Translations under genes and position numbers: made by a program | Shown: one piece after another, positions 1 through 8,884 of the stretch | Numbering within the stretch: position 1 is the first letter of the stretch | Layout of the letters: each line of letters begins with the position of its first letter | Assembly (NCBI RefSeq): GCF_009857915.1 | Contig: NZ_WWCM01000001.1 | Location: 186,001 to 250,000, forward strand | DNA: 64,000 nt | Direction of reading: 5' to 3' | Origin: Duganella qianjiadongensis | GTDB lineage: Bacteria > Pseudomonadota > Gammaproteobacteria > Burkholderiales > Burkholderiaceae_D | The notes under the pieces: model-generated | Seen by the model: only the letters and a program-made list of their open reading frames with translations | Databases searched by the model: none | Told to the model about the DNA's origin: nothing

Positions 1-1163
1 ATGCGGGTATTGCGCGTGCCCATATCGGCATCAAAGGCCATACCGTCAAACAGCTTGTCGCCTTGCGGCAGGCGTACGTCATGCACTTCGTTGTAGCGGA
101 ACAGCGCATCGTCCGTGTTAATCGCCCACACACCGGCACTATTGCCCGGTGCGCGCAGCCAGATGTCATACACCAGATTCGACTCCACCAGCGGCGCACT
201 GGCGGTACGCACGATGATGCCGTCGCCGCCGATGTTATGCACCCGGTTATTGCGGATCACCAGACCGGTGGACGGCGTGTATTCCTGCTGCACCTGCGGC
301 GCGCGCGCCTCGAGCAGCTCGGGCCGGCCCTTGTAGGGGGCGTAGTCGCCGCAAGGCGCGCCGCCGCTGCGGCACATCCATGCCGAGCGGTTGGAAATGC
401 CGATGCCATCGACCTGATACACTTCGCTGTTTTCGATACGCACGTCGGCAAAACGGGTCGGCTGGCCCGTCTGCTCCGGCGTCTCGGCATCGCGCGTGAC
501 TTCGAACAGGATGCCGCCAGTCGCCTTGTAGGCCAGTGCGCGTCCCGCTTCGTCCTTCAGATAGCCGCGCACATGGTGCACCAACAGCTTATCGAGCCGG
601 TAATGTACGCCCGTGCCGTAGTTTTCCAGCTGGACCAGCAAGCCCACCCGTCCCGCTTCGCTCAGGCCATCGTTGCTCAGTTCCAAATCACGGATTTCCC
701 AGTACTGGGTGTTATACAGGTGCAGCGCCGCGCGCCGTACCGGTCCATCGTCACGCTGGCACAGTGGCGCATACCGCATGGCAGCACCCTGCTGCGACGG
801 GTGCACTACTGGCACAGTCGGCAAGCAGCCGGCCGCAATATGCGGGCGCGGCAGCGCTGGCGGCCCGTAGCTATCGACCACGATAGGCGCTGCCGCCGTA
901 CCGCTGCTGCCTGGCGCAGGGCTGAACGTGCCACGGCACACGCTGCCGCGCCTGAAGCGCACATGGCTGCCCGCCTGCAGCACCAGCGCATTGAGCGCGT
1001 CCAGTCTACGCAGCGGCGCCTTCAGGCTGCCATCGCCAGCGACATCACCAGCAACGCTGCAATCGACATGGATGAGCGCCGCCTTGCTGCCCGTCCCGTT
1101 CGCGGCCCATGCCGGACTTGCCAGCAATGCCAGCCAGCCCAGCGCTATGCGCAGTGTCTTCAT
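1..1163 (-). CDS. Secreted right-handed parallel beta-helix protein (3' end outside window)
   Basis: The frame is open from an ATG at 1163 (strong purine-rich SD, GGAAGGATGAG) to the window edge, giving about 387 residues with no stop. It begins with a Sec signal peptide ending near AWA-ANG. The body has repeated beta-helix rungs such as IRDLELSNDG, VRIENSEVYQVDGIGISN, LVIRNNRVHNIGGDGIIVR and LVESNLVYDIW, as in pectate-lyase-fold enzymes. Several Cys suggest disulphides outside the cytoplasm. Lying beside GH105, GH88 and a TonB receptor, it probably cleaves or binds an acidic polysaccharide, producing the unsaturated ends those hydrolases need. The family (a PL or GH beta-helix) cannot be fixed from the part visible. 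It lies downstream of the receptor gene but after a terminator. Confidence 0.85.
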   Translation of the reverse strand, partial: MKTLRIALGWLALLASPAWAANGTGSKAALIHVDCSVAGDVAGDGSLKAPLRRLDALNALVLQAGSHVRFRRGSVCRGTFSPAPGSSGTAAAPIVVDSYGPPALPRPHIAAGCLPTVPVVHPSQQGAAMRYAPLCQRDDGPVRRAALHLYNTQYWEIRDLELSNDGLSEAGRVGLLVQLENYGTGVHYRLDKLLVHHVRGYLKDEAGRALAYKATGGILFEVTRDAETPEQTGQPTRFADVRIENSEVYQVDGIGISNRSAWMCRSGGAPCGDYAPYKGRPELLEARAPQVQQEYTPSTGLVIRNNRVHNIGGDGIIVRTASAPLVESNLVYDIWLRAPGNSAGVWAINTDDALFRYNEVHDVRLPQGDKLFDGMAFDADMGTRNTR

Positions 1164-1187
1164 CAACTCATCCTTCCCGTTACAAGC

Positions 1188-1219
1188 AAAAAAAGCGTTC
1201 AGAGCGTGGCCCTGAACGC
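1188..1219 (-). terminator. Rho-independent terminator between receptor and beta-helix genes
   Basis: On the minus strand an 8-bp stem, GCGTTCAG/CTGAACGC, with a 9-nt loop is followed by seven T. A second hairpin, GCCGAGG/CCTCGGC at 1222-1240, lies just before it. It follows the TonB receptor stop (1273) and precedes the beta-helix start (1163) by 24 bp. Confidence 0.85.
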
Positions 1220-1272
1220 AAGCCGAGGGGGAGCCTCGGCACTGGAACTTCAGATCAACGCAGTCCTTGCGC

Positions 1273-3699
1273 TCAGAACGCCATATCGGCACGCACGGCG
1301 AAGTAACGCTGGTAGTCGCGGGCAGGCGTCCAGCTGGTGGTGTTCACCGCCAGCACCGGATTGGGTGCGCGGCTGCTCCACGTGCCGTTCGCCCAGTTGT
1401 TGCCCAGACCGACCGCATACGATTTGTTGAACACATTGTTCACCATGAAGGACAGCTTGAAACCATCGCCACGGTCCTTGATGCCTGCGCCCAGATTGAG
1501 AATGCCGAAAGCACCCTGCTCCGTCATCGGATCCTGATTCAGGTTGAACTGGGTGGCGCTCTGCCAGCGATAGGCCGCCGTGACGAAAGCGTCGTAGCTA
1601 CGGCCGGTGACGATGTCATACTGGCCACCGAGGTTGAGCTTGAACTTGGGTGCATTCGGCATGGTCTTGCCCGACATATTCTGCACCGCCGTGTTGTTGA
1701 ACTTCGGATTGACCGCGCAGTTCCCGCCCGGCACGGCAGCGGTACCGGCAGCATTGAGCACGCTGTAGCAAGGGCCGTTTTCGAAATCTGTGATCACGGC
1801 CTTGGTGTAGGCAAACGCGCCATTCACGCTCAGTGGACGCGATACGCGCCAGTTCAGATCCGCCTCGATGCCGCTGGTGCGCAGCGCGCCGATGCTGTGC
1901 AGCGTGGTGCGGAAAGTACCGTCCGGATCATAGAAACCGGCCGATTGCTGGAAACCGGTAAAGGTGGTGCGGAAGGCTGCCAGATCAAGCGCCATGCGGT
2001 TGTCGAGCAGACTCAGTTTCAGGCCCGCTTCGATATTGCGCGCATCCTCGCCCGGTACCGGCTGGCTCTTGGCCACCGCGCCCGTGAAGGAACTGGTCAG
2101 GTCGTAAGCCAGACCCTTATGGCCGGTCGAATAGCTCACATAGCCCATGGTGGCCGCATCGAGGCGGTGTTCCAGCCCGACTTTGCCGGTCGCCTTGGTT
2201 TCGCTGTTATCGCCCTGCAGATATTCGGTCAGTACACGGCTGGTGGCAGGTGGCGGGTTGTAGCGGCTGAAGGTATAGCCGATGTCTTCCTTGTTGTAGC
2301 GCAGCCCCAGCAGCACGCTGGTCTGTGCAGTCAGATCGTAGTTGGCCTGACCGAACACGGCGTAGTTGGTGTTGTAGGCGGTCGAGGCCCAGTCGGTGAC
2401 GTAGGTGGTGATCGGCGCGCGGGTCAGTTCGCGGCCCAGACGGTTATCGGCATAGAACAGGCCAGCCACGTAGCGCAGGCTGGTTTTTTCCGGCGAAGTC
2501 AGGCGGAATTCCTGGGTCTTGGAGCGCACATCGAATTTACCGTACTGATACAGGCCGCCGCTAAAGCCGCTAGGTTTGCCATTGACCAGCGTAGCGCTCA
2601 GCACATCGCTGTCGGTAGCGTCGCCATCCTGGAAGTCGCTCATCTTGTAGTGCGACCACGAGCTGACGGAGGTGAAAGTGTGTTTGGCCAGTAGGCTGTC
2701 GTCGTCGAAGTTGTACACCAGTTTCAGGCCGGTGCCGCGGTCTTCCGCCTTGCCGCCGGCCGGATAGTCGTTGCGCACGCTGACATTGCCGGGGCCGGGG
2801 TTAATCCCCTTCAGCAGCTGCGAGGCCGGCAGGCTGGCGATGTTCTGATACAGGCCACCCGACGTCATCGAGTTGAATGGCGAAACGCAGCAGTTGTTGA
2901 CGAAGTTGGCCGCACGCGGGGTCAGCACCAGCTGCAGATTGTCGCTGGGGCTCCATTCGATCTTGGCGTTCACGCTGCTGTTGCGCTGGCCGTTGAGGTG
3001 GCCGCCGTCCGCCAGATTCTTGACCACGCCGTCGAAATCGGATTTGCTGGCCGACAGGCGCATGCGCACGGTATCGCTCAGCGCGCCGGACATGGCGGCG
3101 CTGGCACGCCATTCGCCATCGTTACTCAGATAGGTGGACGCACGGCCTTTCCAGCCTGCTTCGATCGGCTTGGTGCTAATATTCACCGCACCGGCGATCG
3201 AGCTCTTGCCCAGCATGGTGCTCTGCGGGCCTTTCAGCACTTCGATCCGGGCCACGTCGGCCAGATCCTTGAAGGCATTGGCCTGCATGGCGTAGGGCAC
3301 ATCGTCCACCACCACGGCCACATCGGCCTCGACGCCGATACCGAGCGAGAAGGTGCCGATGCCGCGCATATTGATGCTGAAGTTGGCCGGCTGGGTGCCG
3401 TAGCTCAGCGTCAGCGCCGGCGACAGCGAAGGCAGATCATCCATGCCGCGCACATTGTTACGCTGCAGGGTGGCGTCGTTGAGTACCGTAATCGCCATCG
3501 GCACATCCTGCAGATTCTGGGCGCGCTTGTTGGCGGTCACCACAACCTTCTCGACCTGCAGCGGAGCGTTATCCGTGCTGGCGGCGCTCTGGGCCGCATC
3601 GTCGGCGTGGGCCAGACTGGCCATGGCCAGCGCTACGGCCAGTGTCAGCGGACGCACCGCCAGCATCATATTTTTGCTTTCGTTGTTATGACTGCTCAT
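1273..3699 (-). CDS. TonB-dependent outer-membrane receptor
   Basis: The 808-aa product has a signal peptide (cleavage near SLAHA-DDA) and a TonB-box-like segment, VEKVVVTANKRAQNLQDVP, at residues 49-67. A plug domain follows (RGIGTFSLGIG, IEVLKGPQSTMLGKSSIAGAVN), then a 22-strand-type barrel ending in a terminal Phe (RYFAVRADMAF), the outer-membrane insertion signal. GAGAGG before the ATG supports the start. Receptors of this class import substrates using TonB-ExbBD energy. The neighbouring uronide hydrolases and the perfect LacI-type operator upstream suggest an oligouronide or related oligosaccharide rather than a siderophore; the substrate is inference. Confidence 0.93.
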   Translation of the reverse strand: MSSHNNESKNMMLAVRPLTLAVALAMASLAHADDAAQSAASTDNAPLQVEKVVVTANKRAQNLQDVPMAITVLNDATLQRNNVRGMDDLPSLSPALTLSYGTQPANFSINMRGIGTFSLGIGVEADVAVVVDDVPYAMQANAFKDLADVARIEVLKGPQSTMLGKSSIAGAVNISTKPIEAGWKGRASTYLSNDGEWRASAAMSGALSDTVRMRLSASKSDFDGVVKNLADGGHLNGQRNSSVNAKIEWSPSDNLQLVLTPRAANFVNNCCVSPFNSMTSGGLYQNIASLPASQLLKGINPGPGNVSVRNDYPAGGKAEDRGTGLKLVYNFDDDSLLAKHTFTSVSSWSHYKMSDFQDGDATDSDVLSATLVNGKPSGFSGGLYQYGKFDVRSKTQEFRLTSPEKTSLRYVAGLFYADNRLGRELTRAPITTYVTDWASTAYNTNYAVFGQANYDLTAQTSVLLGLRYNKEDIGYTFSRYNPPPATSRVLTEYLQGDNSETKATGKVGLEHRLDAATMGYVSYSTGHKGLAYDLTSSFTGAVAKSQPVPGEDARNIEAGLKLSLLDNRMALDLAAFRTTFTGFQQSAGFYDPDGTFRTTLHSIGALRTSGIEADLNWRVSRPLSVNGAFAYTKAVITDFENGPCYSVLNAAGTAAVPGGNCAVNPKFNNTAVQNMSGKTMPNAPKFKLNLGGQYDIVTGRSYDAFVTAAYRWQSATQFNLNQDPMTEQGAFGILNLGAGIKDRGDGFKLSFMVNNVFNKSYAVGLGNNWANGTWSSRAPNPVLAVNTTSWTPARDYQRYFAVRADMAF

Positions 3700-3736
3700 T
3701 ACTACCTCTCCTCGTAGAATTTAGATTCGACTAAAT

Positions 3737-3748
3737 GATAACGTTATC
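3737..3748. promoter_or_regulatory. LacI-family operator upstream of the TonB receptor
   Basis: GATAACGTTATC is a perfect 12-bp palindrome centred on CG, about 38 bp upstream of the receptor ATG. The same core occurs before GH105, GH88 and the LacI gene at 8885-9964. Confidence 0.75.
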
Positions 3749-3933
3749 TCACAACCCTTAAAAAAAACCGCCCTGCTTGGCGACTATCAATGTGGTAAGG
3801 ATAACACCCACATTTCAAGACTGTCACGCCCTTTTCACCTCTACCGCCAAAAAACCACATCGCTTGCTGCCACAGGCACTAAGCGGAACACGGCCAGCCG
3901 CCCGCCTCGATTCCCCAGCCGCGCAGCGGGCCG

Positions 3934-6120
3934 CTAGCGCAGCTGCTGCACACTCACCGGCTGCGCATAGCGCCGCGCTGCGGCGGCCACCATTGCCTGC
4001 CACGCGGCAGCATCGGCCACATCTCCGCCCTTGCTCCAGGCCGAGCCAAGGTAATACACAAACGGCGCCTGCGGCGGTGTGCTGGCCAGCGCCAGATAAT
4101 GGCCCTGCTGGCTGACAAAACCGCTGGCCTGCGGCAGGATCACCGCGCAGGCATTGCTGCCATTGGCTCCCAGCGCCGGCTCCCAGTAACTCATGCTGCT
4201 GGCGCTCTGCTGATACTGGCCCTGCCCTTCGCGCTGGGCGATGCCCACGCCCACCTCTAGCGGCTCCGGTTGCGGACTACTGAAGCGGCTCTCCACCCGG
4301 CTGAAGTGGCTGCCCGCATCAAGCTGCACGCGGCGCACCTCCGCCACCGGCCGGCCTGCCACATCCCAGCGTTCGAAACGCAATTCGAACTCGGCGCGCA
4401 GCGGCCCATCGGCCAGCACTTTCCACTGGCTGAAGTTCTGCGAGGTGTAGAGCTGCTTGCCCGCATAGATGCCCAGCCCGCCGCAGCCACGGCTAGTCCC
4501 TACATGGTAGAAGTCCAGCCCCTCGCCCTGATCCATATGGTAGTTGCCCCGGCGGTACCAGTCATCGAGCACCAGCTTGCGCACCGATTTGGACCACACA
4601 TCGATGCCGCTGGAAACCAGCAATTCCTTGGGGTCGCGCATCACGGCGGGGCCATAGGTACGGTGCGCTACAAGGTCATTCTCCCAGGCGAAATCGTCGA
4701 GCCGTTCGGGCACGAAGCGGGCATGGGCGCGCGCCCGCACTGGCGGCGCGGCCGGCACGCGCTGGCGCGGCAGCAGCAGGAAGCGGCGCGTATCGCCGCC
4801 AGCCAGATCGGTCTGGAACAGCACACGCTGCGCCAGCCGCTGGCTAGGCAGGATGCGCGAGGTCAGCGCATCCATCACCAGCACGTCCTGCGTCTGCGGC
4901 CACTCCACCGACTGTTCCAGCCGCGCTTCGGCGGACGGGTTGGTCACGCTGATTTCGTGCACGCCGCTATCGGCCAGCCCCAGGCGATACAGCTCGCTAC
5001 CGGCCAGCAGGAAAGCGCCTACCGCAAATACGTCGGTCGACTGCGGATCGAATTTGCGCGGGTCTTCGCCTATCGGCTGCACGTGTACCAGCTTGCCTTC
5101 CGCCGTTACATGGCTATTCAGCGCCTGCCAGGCCTTGCGCACGGCGGGCTCGAATTCGCCCCGCGGCAGCAGACCCTGATTCAGCCCCCACGCCAGCGCG
5201 TAGGTGTACAACGCGGTGCCGCTGCTCTCGCGGCTAGGGTAGCTGGCCGGATCGAGCAGACTGGAACGCCACAGGCCATCGGCCTGCTGCAAGCCCAGCA
5301 AACGCTGCGCCATTGCGCGGTATTGCGCCACAAAGCGCACACGCTCGGGGTGCTGCTGCGGGATGTACTGCAGCATGCGTACCAGCCCGCCCATCACCCA
5401 GCCATTGCCACGGCCCCAGAACACCTTGGCGCCATTGGCTTCGCGCTGACCGAAGTAGCGGCTGTCGCGGAAGTACAGATGTTCATCGCGGTCATACAGA
5501 TAGTCGGAAGTGAGCCACCAGTTACGGATAGCGAAGTCCAGATAGCGGGCATCACCCGTCACGGCGCTCAGGCGCGCCCATGCCGGCGGGCCCATGAACA
5601 GCGCATCGCACCACGACCAGCGGTGCTGCACCCCCGGGGTTTTCCAGTTAAGCGAACCGGCACGGGGATGCTCGAGCATGAAGTCGAACTGGGCGCGCAT
5701 GGGCGCCAGCATGTGCGGTTCGCGGAAGTGCTGATACAGCTCGGCGTAAGTCTGGCCCACCGCATAATCATCAGCGTGGTACATGCTGGGGCCCAGCCGC
5801 CACGCGTTTTTCTCGGCAGCGCTGCGCATGGCCAGCAGATATCTGTCACTGCCGGAGATACCGGCCAGCGCCATCATGCCGGCATCGCCAACGGCTTCGG
5901 TCCAGTCCTCCAGCGGATAGCCGGTGGGGTGCGCCAGCTGCCAGTCCGCCACGCGCTCCATGGTGCGCAACACCACGGCAGGCTGCTGCGCCGCTACCGC
6001 CAATTGCGCCGCAGGTTCGCCGGCAAGCGCCAGCGTAGCCAGCCACGGGCTGGCCGAAGTGAGATAGGCAGCGGCACACAGTGCGGCCAGCGTAGCGTAA
6101 GTCCGACGGGTAGTGGGCAT
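3934..6120 (-). CDS. GH105 unsaturated rhamnogalacturonyl/uronyl hydrolase with C-terminal DUF4861 domain
   Basis: The ATG at 6120 has AGGA 6 nt upstream and is preferred over the adjacent in-frame TTG at 6123; the product is 728 aa. An N-terminal hydrophobic signal segment is followed by an alpha/alpha-barrel GH105 domain (about 45-390) with HADDY and WCDALFMGPPAW. Asp117 and Asp172 are 55 residues apart, as are the catalytic Asp88 and Asp143 of YteR. The C-terminal half (about 420-728, with YHMDQGEGLDFYHVG and SRGCGGLGIY) resembles DUF4861, which often accompanies uronyl hydrolases. The enzyme would hydrate the 4,5-unsaturated uronic acid left by polysaccharide lyases, probably in the periplasm. 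A LacI-type operator lies 48 bp upstream. Confidence 0.9.
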   Translation of the reverse strand: MPTTRRTYATLAALCAAAYLTSASPWLATLALAGEPAAQLAVAAQQPAVVLRTMERVADWQLAHPTGYPLEDWTEAVGDAGMMALAGISGSDRYLLAMRSAAEKNAWRLGPSMYHADDYAVGQTYAELYQHFREPHMLAPMRAQFDFMLEHPRAGSLNWKTPGVQHRWSWCDALFMGPPAWARLSAVTGDARYLDFAIRNWWLTSDYLYDRDEHLYFRDSRYFGQREANGAKVFWGRGNGWVMGGLVRMLQYIPQQHPERVRFVAQYRAMAQRLLGLQQADGLWRSSLLDPASYPSRESSGTALYTYALAWGLNQGLLPRGEFEPAVRKAWQALNSHVTAEGKLVHVQPIGEDPRKFDPQSTDVFAVGAFLLAGSELYRLGLADSGVHEISVTNPSAEARLEQSVEWPQTQDVLVMDALTSRILPSQRLAQRVLFQTDLAGGDTRRFLLLPRQRVPAAPPVRARAHARFVPERLDDFAWENDLVAHRTYGPAVMRDPKELLVSSGIDVWSKSVRKLVLDDWYRRGNYHMDQGEGLDFYHVGTSRGCGGLGIYAGKQLYTSQNFSQWKVLADGPLRAEFELRFERWDVAGRPVAEVRRVQLDAGSHFSRVESRFSSPQPEPLEVGVGIAQREGQGQYQQSASSMSYWEPALGANGSNACAVILPQASGFVSQQGHYLALASTPPQAPFVYYLGSAWSKGGDVADAAAWQAMVAAAARRYAQPVSVQQLR

Positions 6121-6167
6121 CAAAGATCCTGACAGGTGATGGAACAGTAAGTACGGCGATCAAGTGA

Positions 6168-6179
6168 GTTAACGATACC
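6168..6179. promoter_or_regulatory. LacI-family operator upstream of GH105
   Basis: GTTAACGATACC reads GGTATCGTTAAC on the other strand. It is an imperfect palindrome (4 of 6 positions) sharing the central AACG with the other three sites of this locus, 48 bp from the GH105 start. Confidence 0.55.
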
Positions 6180-6288
6180 ACACAAAATTACGAAATGGCT
6201 ACTTGTAAGCGCCAAAAAAACTTGCGCCGTGTCGTAATGGGCACACGCTGCACCCCGCTCCGGGCTAGCCATCGCCCTGAACCGTGCC

Positions 6289-6302
6289 CTGCAGATCTGC
6301 AG
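6289..6302. repeat. Perfect 14-bp palindrome in the GH105/GH88 divergent promoter region
   Basis: CTGCAGATCTGCAG is a perfect inverted repeat without spacer, midway in the 298-bp gap between the divergent GH105 and GH88 genes. It differs from the LacI-type sites. It may be a second regulator site or chance; the rest of the gap shows no gene. Confidence 0.4.
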
Positions 6303-6390
6303 AATTCCTGATGAAGAGGGATTCCTGCCCTGTTTAGCCAGTTTTCCGGCGTCAGCTTAGTGAATTTTCTTGCTTATCGGTAGTTACAAT

Positions 6391-6402
6391 GGTAACGTTC
6401 CC
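6391..6402. promoter_or_regulatory. LacI-family operator upstream of GH88
   Basis: GGTAACGTTCCC is a near-palindrome with the same AACGTT core, ending 16 bp before the chosen GH88 start at 6419. Its position argues against the in-frame ATG at 6389 being the real start. Confidence 0.6.
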
Positions 6403-6418
6403 TTATTGTTCTTATAAG

Positions 6419-7627
6419 ATGGATACCCCTTTGGATTTAGCCCTGCAACAACTAGCGGCCACCCTGCGCCGTCTCGGCCAGCACTTCCCTGCCGATACCA
6501 GCGAGCAGCAGCATTACCTGCCACGGCAGGTCGAGGGGACCGCGCTAGGCGCCAACGTGGGCTGGACTACCGGCTTCTGGACCGGCCTGATGTGGCTGGC
6601 CTATGAACTGAGCGGCCAGCCGCAGTTCGCCCAGGCGGCACGTGCGCAGACCGCCAGTTTTGCCCACCGCCTGCAGGCCGGACGCGATCTTGACCACCAT
6701 GATCTGGGCTTTCTCTACCTGCTCAGCCATGTCGCCGCCGATCAGTTGTGCGCCCTGCCCGGCGCCCGCAGCACCGCGCTGGCAGCAGCAGATCGGCTGC
6801 TGGGCCGCTTTCTGCCGGGCGCCGGCGTGATACAGGCCTGGGGCAGGCTCGATGATCCGCACGAGCATGGCCGCACCATCATCGACTGCCTGATGAATCT
6901 GCCGCTGCTGCACTGGGCGGCGCGCGTCAGCGGCGAGCGCCGCTACACCGAGGTTGCGCGCATCCACACGCTGCGCACGCGCGAGCATCTGGTGCGGACC
7001 GACGGCGCCACCTACCACACCTATTTCTTCGACACGCTGCGCGGCACGCCACTGCGGCCCAGCACCCATCAGGGCTGGTCGGACGATTCGTGCTGGGCGC
7101 GCGGTCAGGCGTGGGCACTGTACGGCTTCGCGCTCAACCACCGCCACCTGCCCGATCTGGATCTGCTCGACACGGCCTGCCACATCGCCGACTACTTCCT
7201 CGCGCGCCTGCCGCCAGACCGCATCGCCCTGTGGGACCTGAGCCTGCCGGTCGACAGCAACGAACCGCGCGACAGCTCGGCCTGTGCGATTGCCGCCTGC
7301 GGCCTGTTCGATCTGGCCGCGCAGCTACCGGCCGGCCCGCGCCAGCAGCACTACCGTCAGGCTGCCATCGATCTGCTGGGCGCCTTGCAGAAGCTGTGCG
7401 CAGCACGCATGCCGCAGGCCGGCGGCCTGCTGCTGCATGGTACTTACCACCGCCAAATCGGACTGGGCGTGGATGAATGCACGTTATGGGGCGACTACTA
7501 TTATCTGGAAGCGCTGGCACGCTGGCAGCACGGCTGGCAAAGCTACGATAGCCGCCCCTTGCGCGCACACGCCTCAGCGGCGGCGCAAAGCCCGCAGCAG
7601 ACGGTACCAGCAGCCTGCGCCAGCTAG
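6419..7627 (+). CDS. GH88 unsaturated glucuronyl hydrolase
   Basis: 402 aa with no signal peptide, so cytoplasmic. It hydrates unsaturated uronyl residues at non-reducing ends of oligosaccharides, releasing a keto-uronate. GH88 hallmarks are GWTTGFWTGLMWLAYE near residue 50, DHHDLGFLYLLS with Asp95, and RTIIDCLMNLPLL with Asp156. The 61-residue spacing equals that of the catalytic Asp88/Asp149 pair of Bacillus UGL. WARGQAWALYGF, DSSACAIAACGLFDLA and TLWGDYYYLEALAR are also typical. The ATG at 6419 is preferred because the upstream ATG (6389) overlaps a LacI operator. The last 54 bp overlap the convergent MFS gene. Cytoplasmic UGL plus an MFS carrier implies oligouronide uptake before final cleavage. 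Confidence 0.92.
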   Translation: MDTPLDLALQQLAATLRRLGQHFPADTSEQQHYLPRQVEGTALGANVGWTTGFWTGLMWLAYELSGQPQFAQAARAQTASFAHRLQAGRDLDHHDLGFLYLLSHVAADQLCALPGARSTALAAADRLLGRFLPGAGVIQAWGRLDDPHEHGRTIIDCLMNLPLLHWAARVSGERRYTEVARIHTLRTREHLVRTDGATYHTYFFDTLRGTPLRPSTHQGWSDDSCWARGQAWALYGFALNHRHLPDLDLLDTACHIADYFLARLPPDRIALWDLSLPVDSNEPRDSSACAIAACGLFDLAAQLPAGPRQQHYRQAAIDLLGALQKLCAARMPQAGGLLLHGTYHRQIGLGVDECTLWGDYYYLEALARWQHGWQSYDSRPLRAHASAAAQSPQQTVPAACAS

Positions 7628-8881
7628 CGCCACCAGTCCCGCCGCCAGAAACACGAGACGGTAATCGTGGCCATTGCGGCCCAGCAGATAGCCCAGCAGG
7701 ATAGAGAAAAATACGGTCAGCAGCGCGGTAAGCGCCGCCGACAGCGCCGCCAGCGAGGAAAACTGCTGGCGCGGCAAAGTCAGCGGCAGCAGCGATGCCG
7801 TACCAGTCAGGAACACCCCGGCCACTACCACATGCACGAATAGCCAGATCAGATACGAGGTAGGCCCCGTCACCAGCCACCACGCGGCCAGCATGCAGCA
7901 GGCATACACCAGCATGGCAGCAAAACCGATGCGCACCGGATGGTAGCGGTCGGCCAGCCAGCCTATCGGCCACGCCAGCAGTATGGACACACTGTAGCCA
8001 GCGGCAGTGGCCCGGCCATAGGCACGGAAGTCCACCGCGAACTGGCCGATGGCATGATAGCTGTTGATATTCGCCGGCAGCACGCAGATGGCGCCCATCG
8101 CAATGGACAGAAACAGCAGCGTATAGGTCCAGCCATCGGCGCCGCCTTGCGCTACGCCGGCCGCATCCAGCGCCTGCCGCGCCGCCTCGTGCACCACTCC
8201 GCGCGCGCGCAGCCGGACAATGCCGTAGCAGACCAGCAGAAAGCACAGCAGGTAAAGCGCGGCTATCGTCAGCACGATGGATTGCGCCACTTCGGTCAGC
8301 TCGTTGCCGAAGTAGTAGTAGAAGAACAGCACCCCCACCGCCAGACTGACGATGCGCAGTACGCCAAAAAAACGGCCGATGATTGCATGCGGCACCAGAT
8401 CGTTAATCAGGCCGATAAACAGGGCGTTGCCGATGATGGTGAACAGTGAATAGCTGGTCCAGCAGACGCACATGCAGGCCAGTACAAAATAATTCTGCTC
8501 GTCCGGCACCGCGCCGGACAACTGCCACAGCAACACGCCCAGTGTATGGCTGTAGGCCAGCCCCACCAGACTGAGGGCAATCAGCGGTGCGCAAGCCAGC
8601 AGAAACGGAATATGCCGTCCCAGCGCGCTGCGGGTACGGTCGCTCCATGCACCGATCAGCGGCCCTGCCAGCATGCTGATCAAAGCCGGCAGCGCACCGA
8701 GCAGGCTATTGAGCAGAACGGGGTTGTCGCTGAACTGGCGCAGCTGCACCTTGAACAGATCGGGAATGGCGCGCTCCTTGAGCGACCAGCCCAGCCCGCC
8801 CAGCAGCAGCAAGACGTACACGGCCAGCAGGCCGGCACTGAACCAGCGCTGGCGCGGCGCTACGCCGGGCATGCCGTGCAT
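7574..8881 (-). CDS. MFS transporter, probably oligouronide/sugar symporter
   Basis: 435 aa with about 12 hydrophobic helices. The first loop carries GAWSDRTRSALGRHIPFLL, like the D-R-[ST]-x-x-x-G-R-R-x-P-F loop of GPH/SLC45-type sugar carriers, and WPIGWLADRYHPVRIG repeats it in the second half. It lies 3 bp downstream of the LacI gene on the same strand, hence one operon. No good SD precedes the ATG at 8881; an ATG three codons later is possible. Substrate inference: a di- or oligouronide for the cytoplasmic GH88 enzyme. Its 3' end overlaps GH88 tail to tail by 54 bp. Confidence 0.85.
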   Translation of the reverse strand: MHGMPGVAPRQRWFSAGLLAVYVLLLLGGLGWSLKERAIPDLFKVQLRQFSDNPVLLNSLLGALPALISMLAGPLIGAWSDRTRSALGRHIPFLLACAPLIALSLVGLAYSHTLGVLLWQLSGAVPDEQNYFVLACMCVCWTSYSLFTIIGNALFIGLINDLVPHAIIGRFFGVLRIVSLAVGVLFFYYYFGNELTEVAQSIVLTIAALYLLCFLLVCYGIVRLRARGVVHEAARQALDAAGVAQGGADGWTYTLLFLSIAMGAICVLPANINSYHAIGQFAVDFRAYGRATAAGYSVSILLAWPIGWLADRYHPVRIGFAAMLVYACCMLAAWWLVTGPTSYLIWLFVHVVVAGVFLTGTASLLPLTLPRQQFSSLAALSAALTALLTVFFSILLGYLLGRNGHDYRLVFLAAGLVALAGAGCWYRLLRALRRR

Positions 8882-8884
8882 CGC

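Noticed and set aside
63..1430. 455-codon open frame on the plus strand
   Set aside because: Antisense to the beta-helix gene, whose frame carries a signal peptide and beta-helix repeats.
4270..6132. 620-codon open frame on the plus strand
   Set aside because: It is antisense to GH105, lacks any domain, has no SD, and its His/Arg/Gln-rich composition is typical of a shadow in GC-rich DNA.
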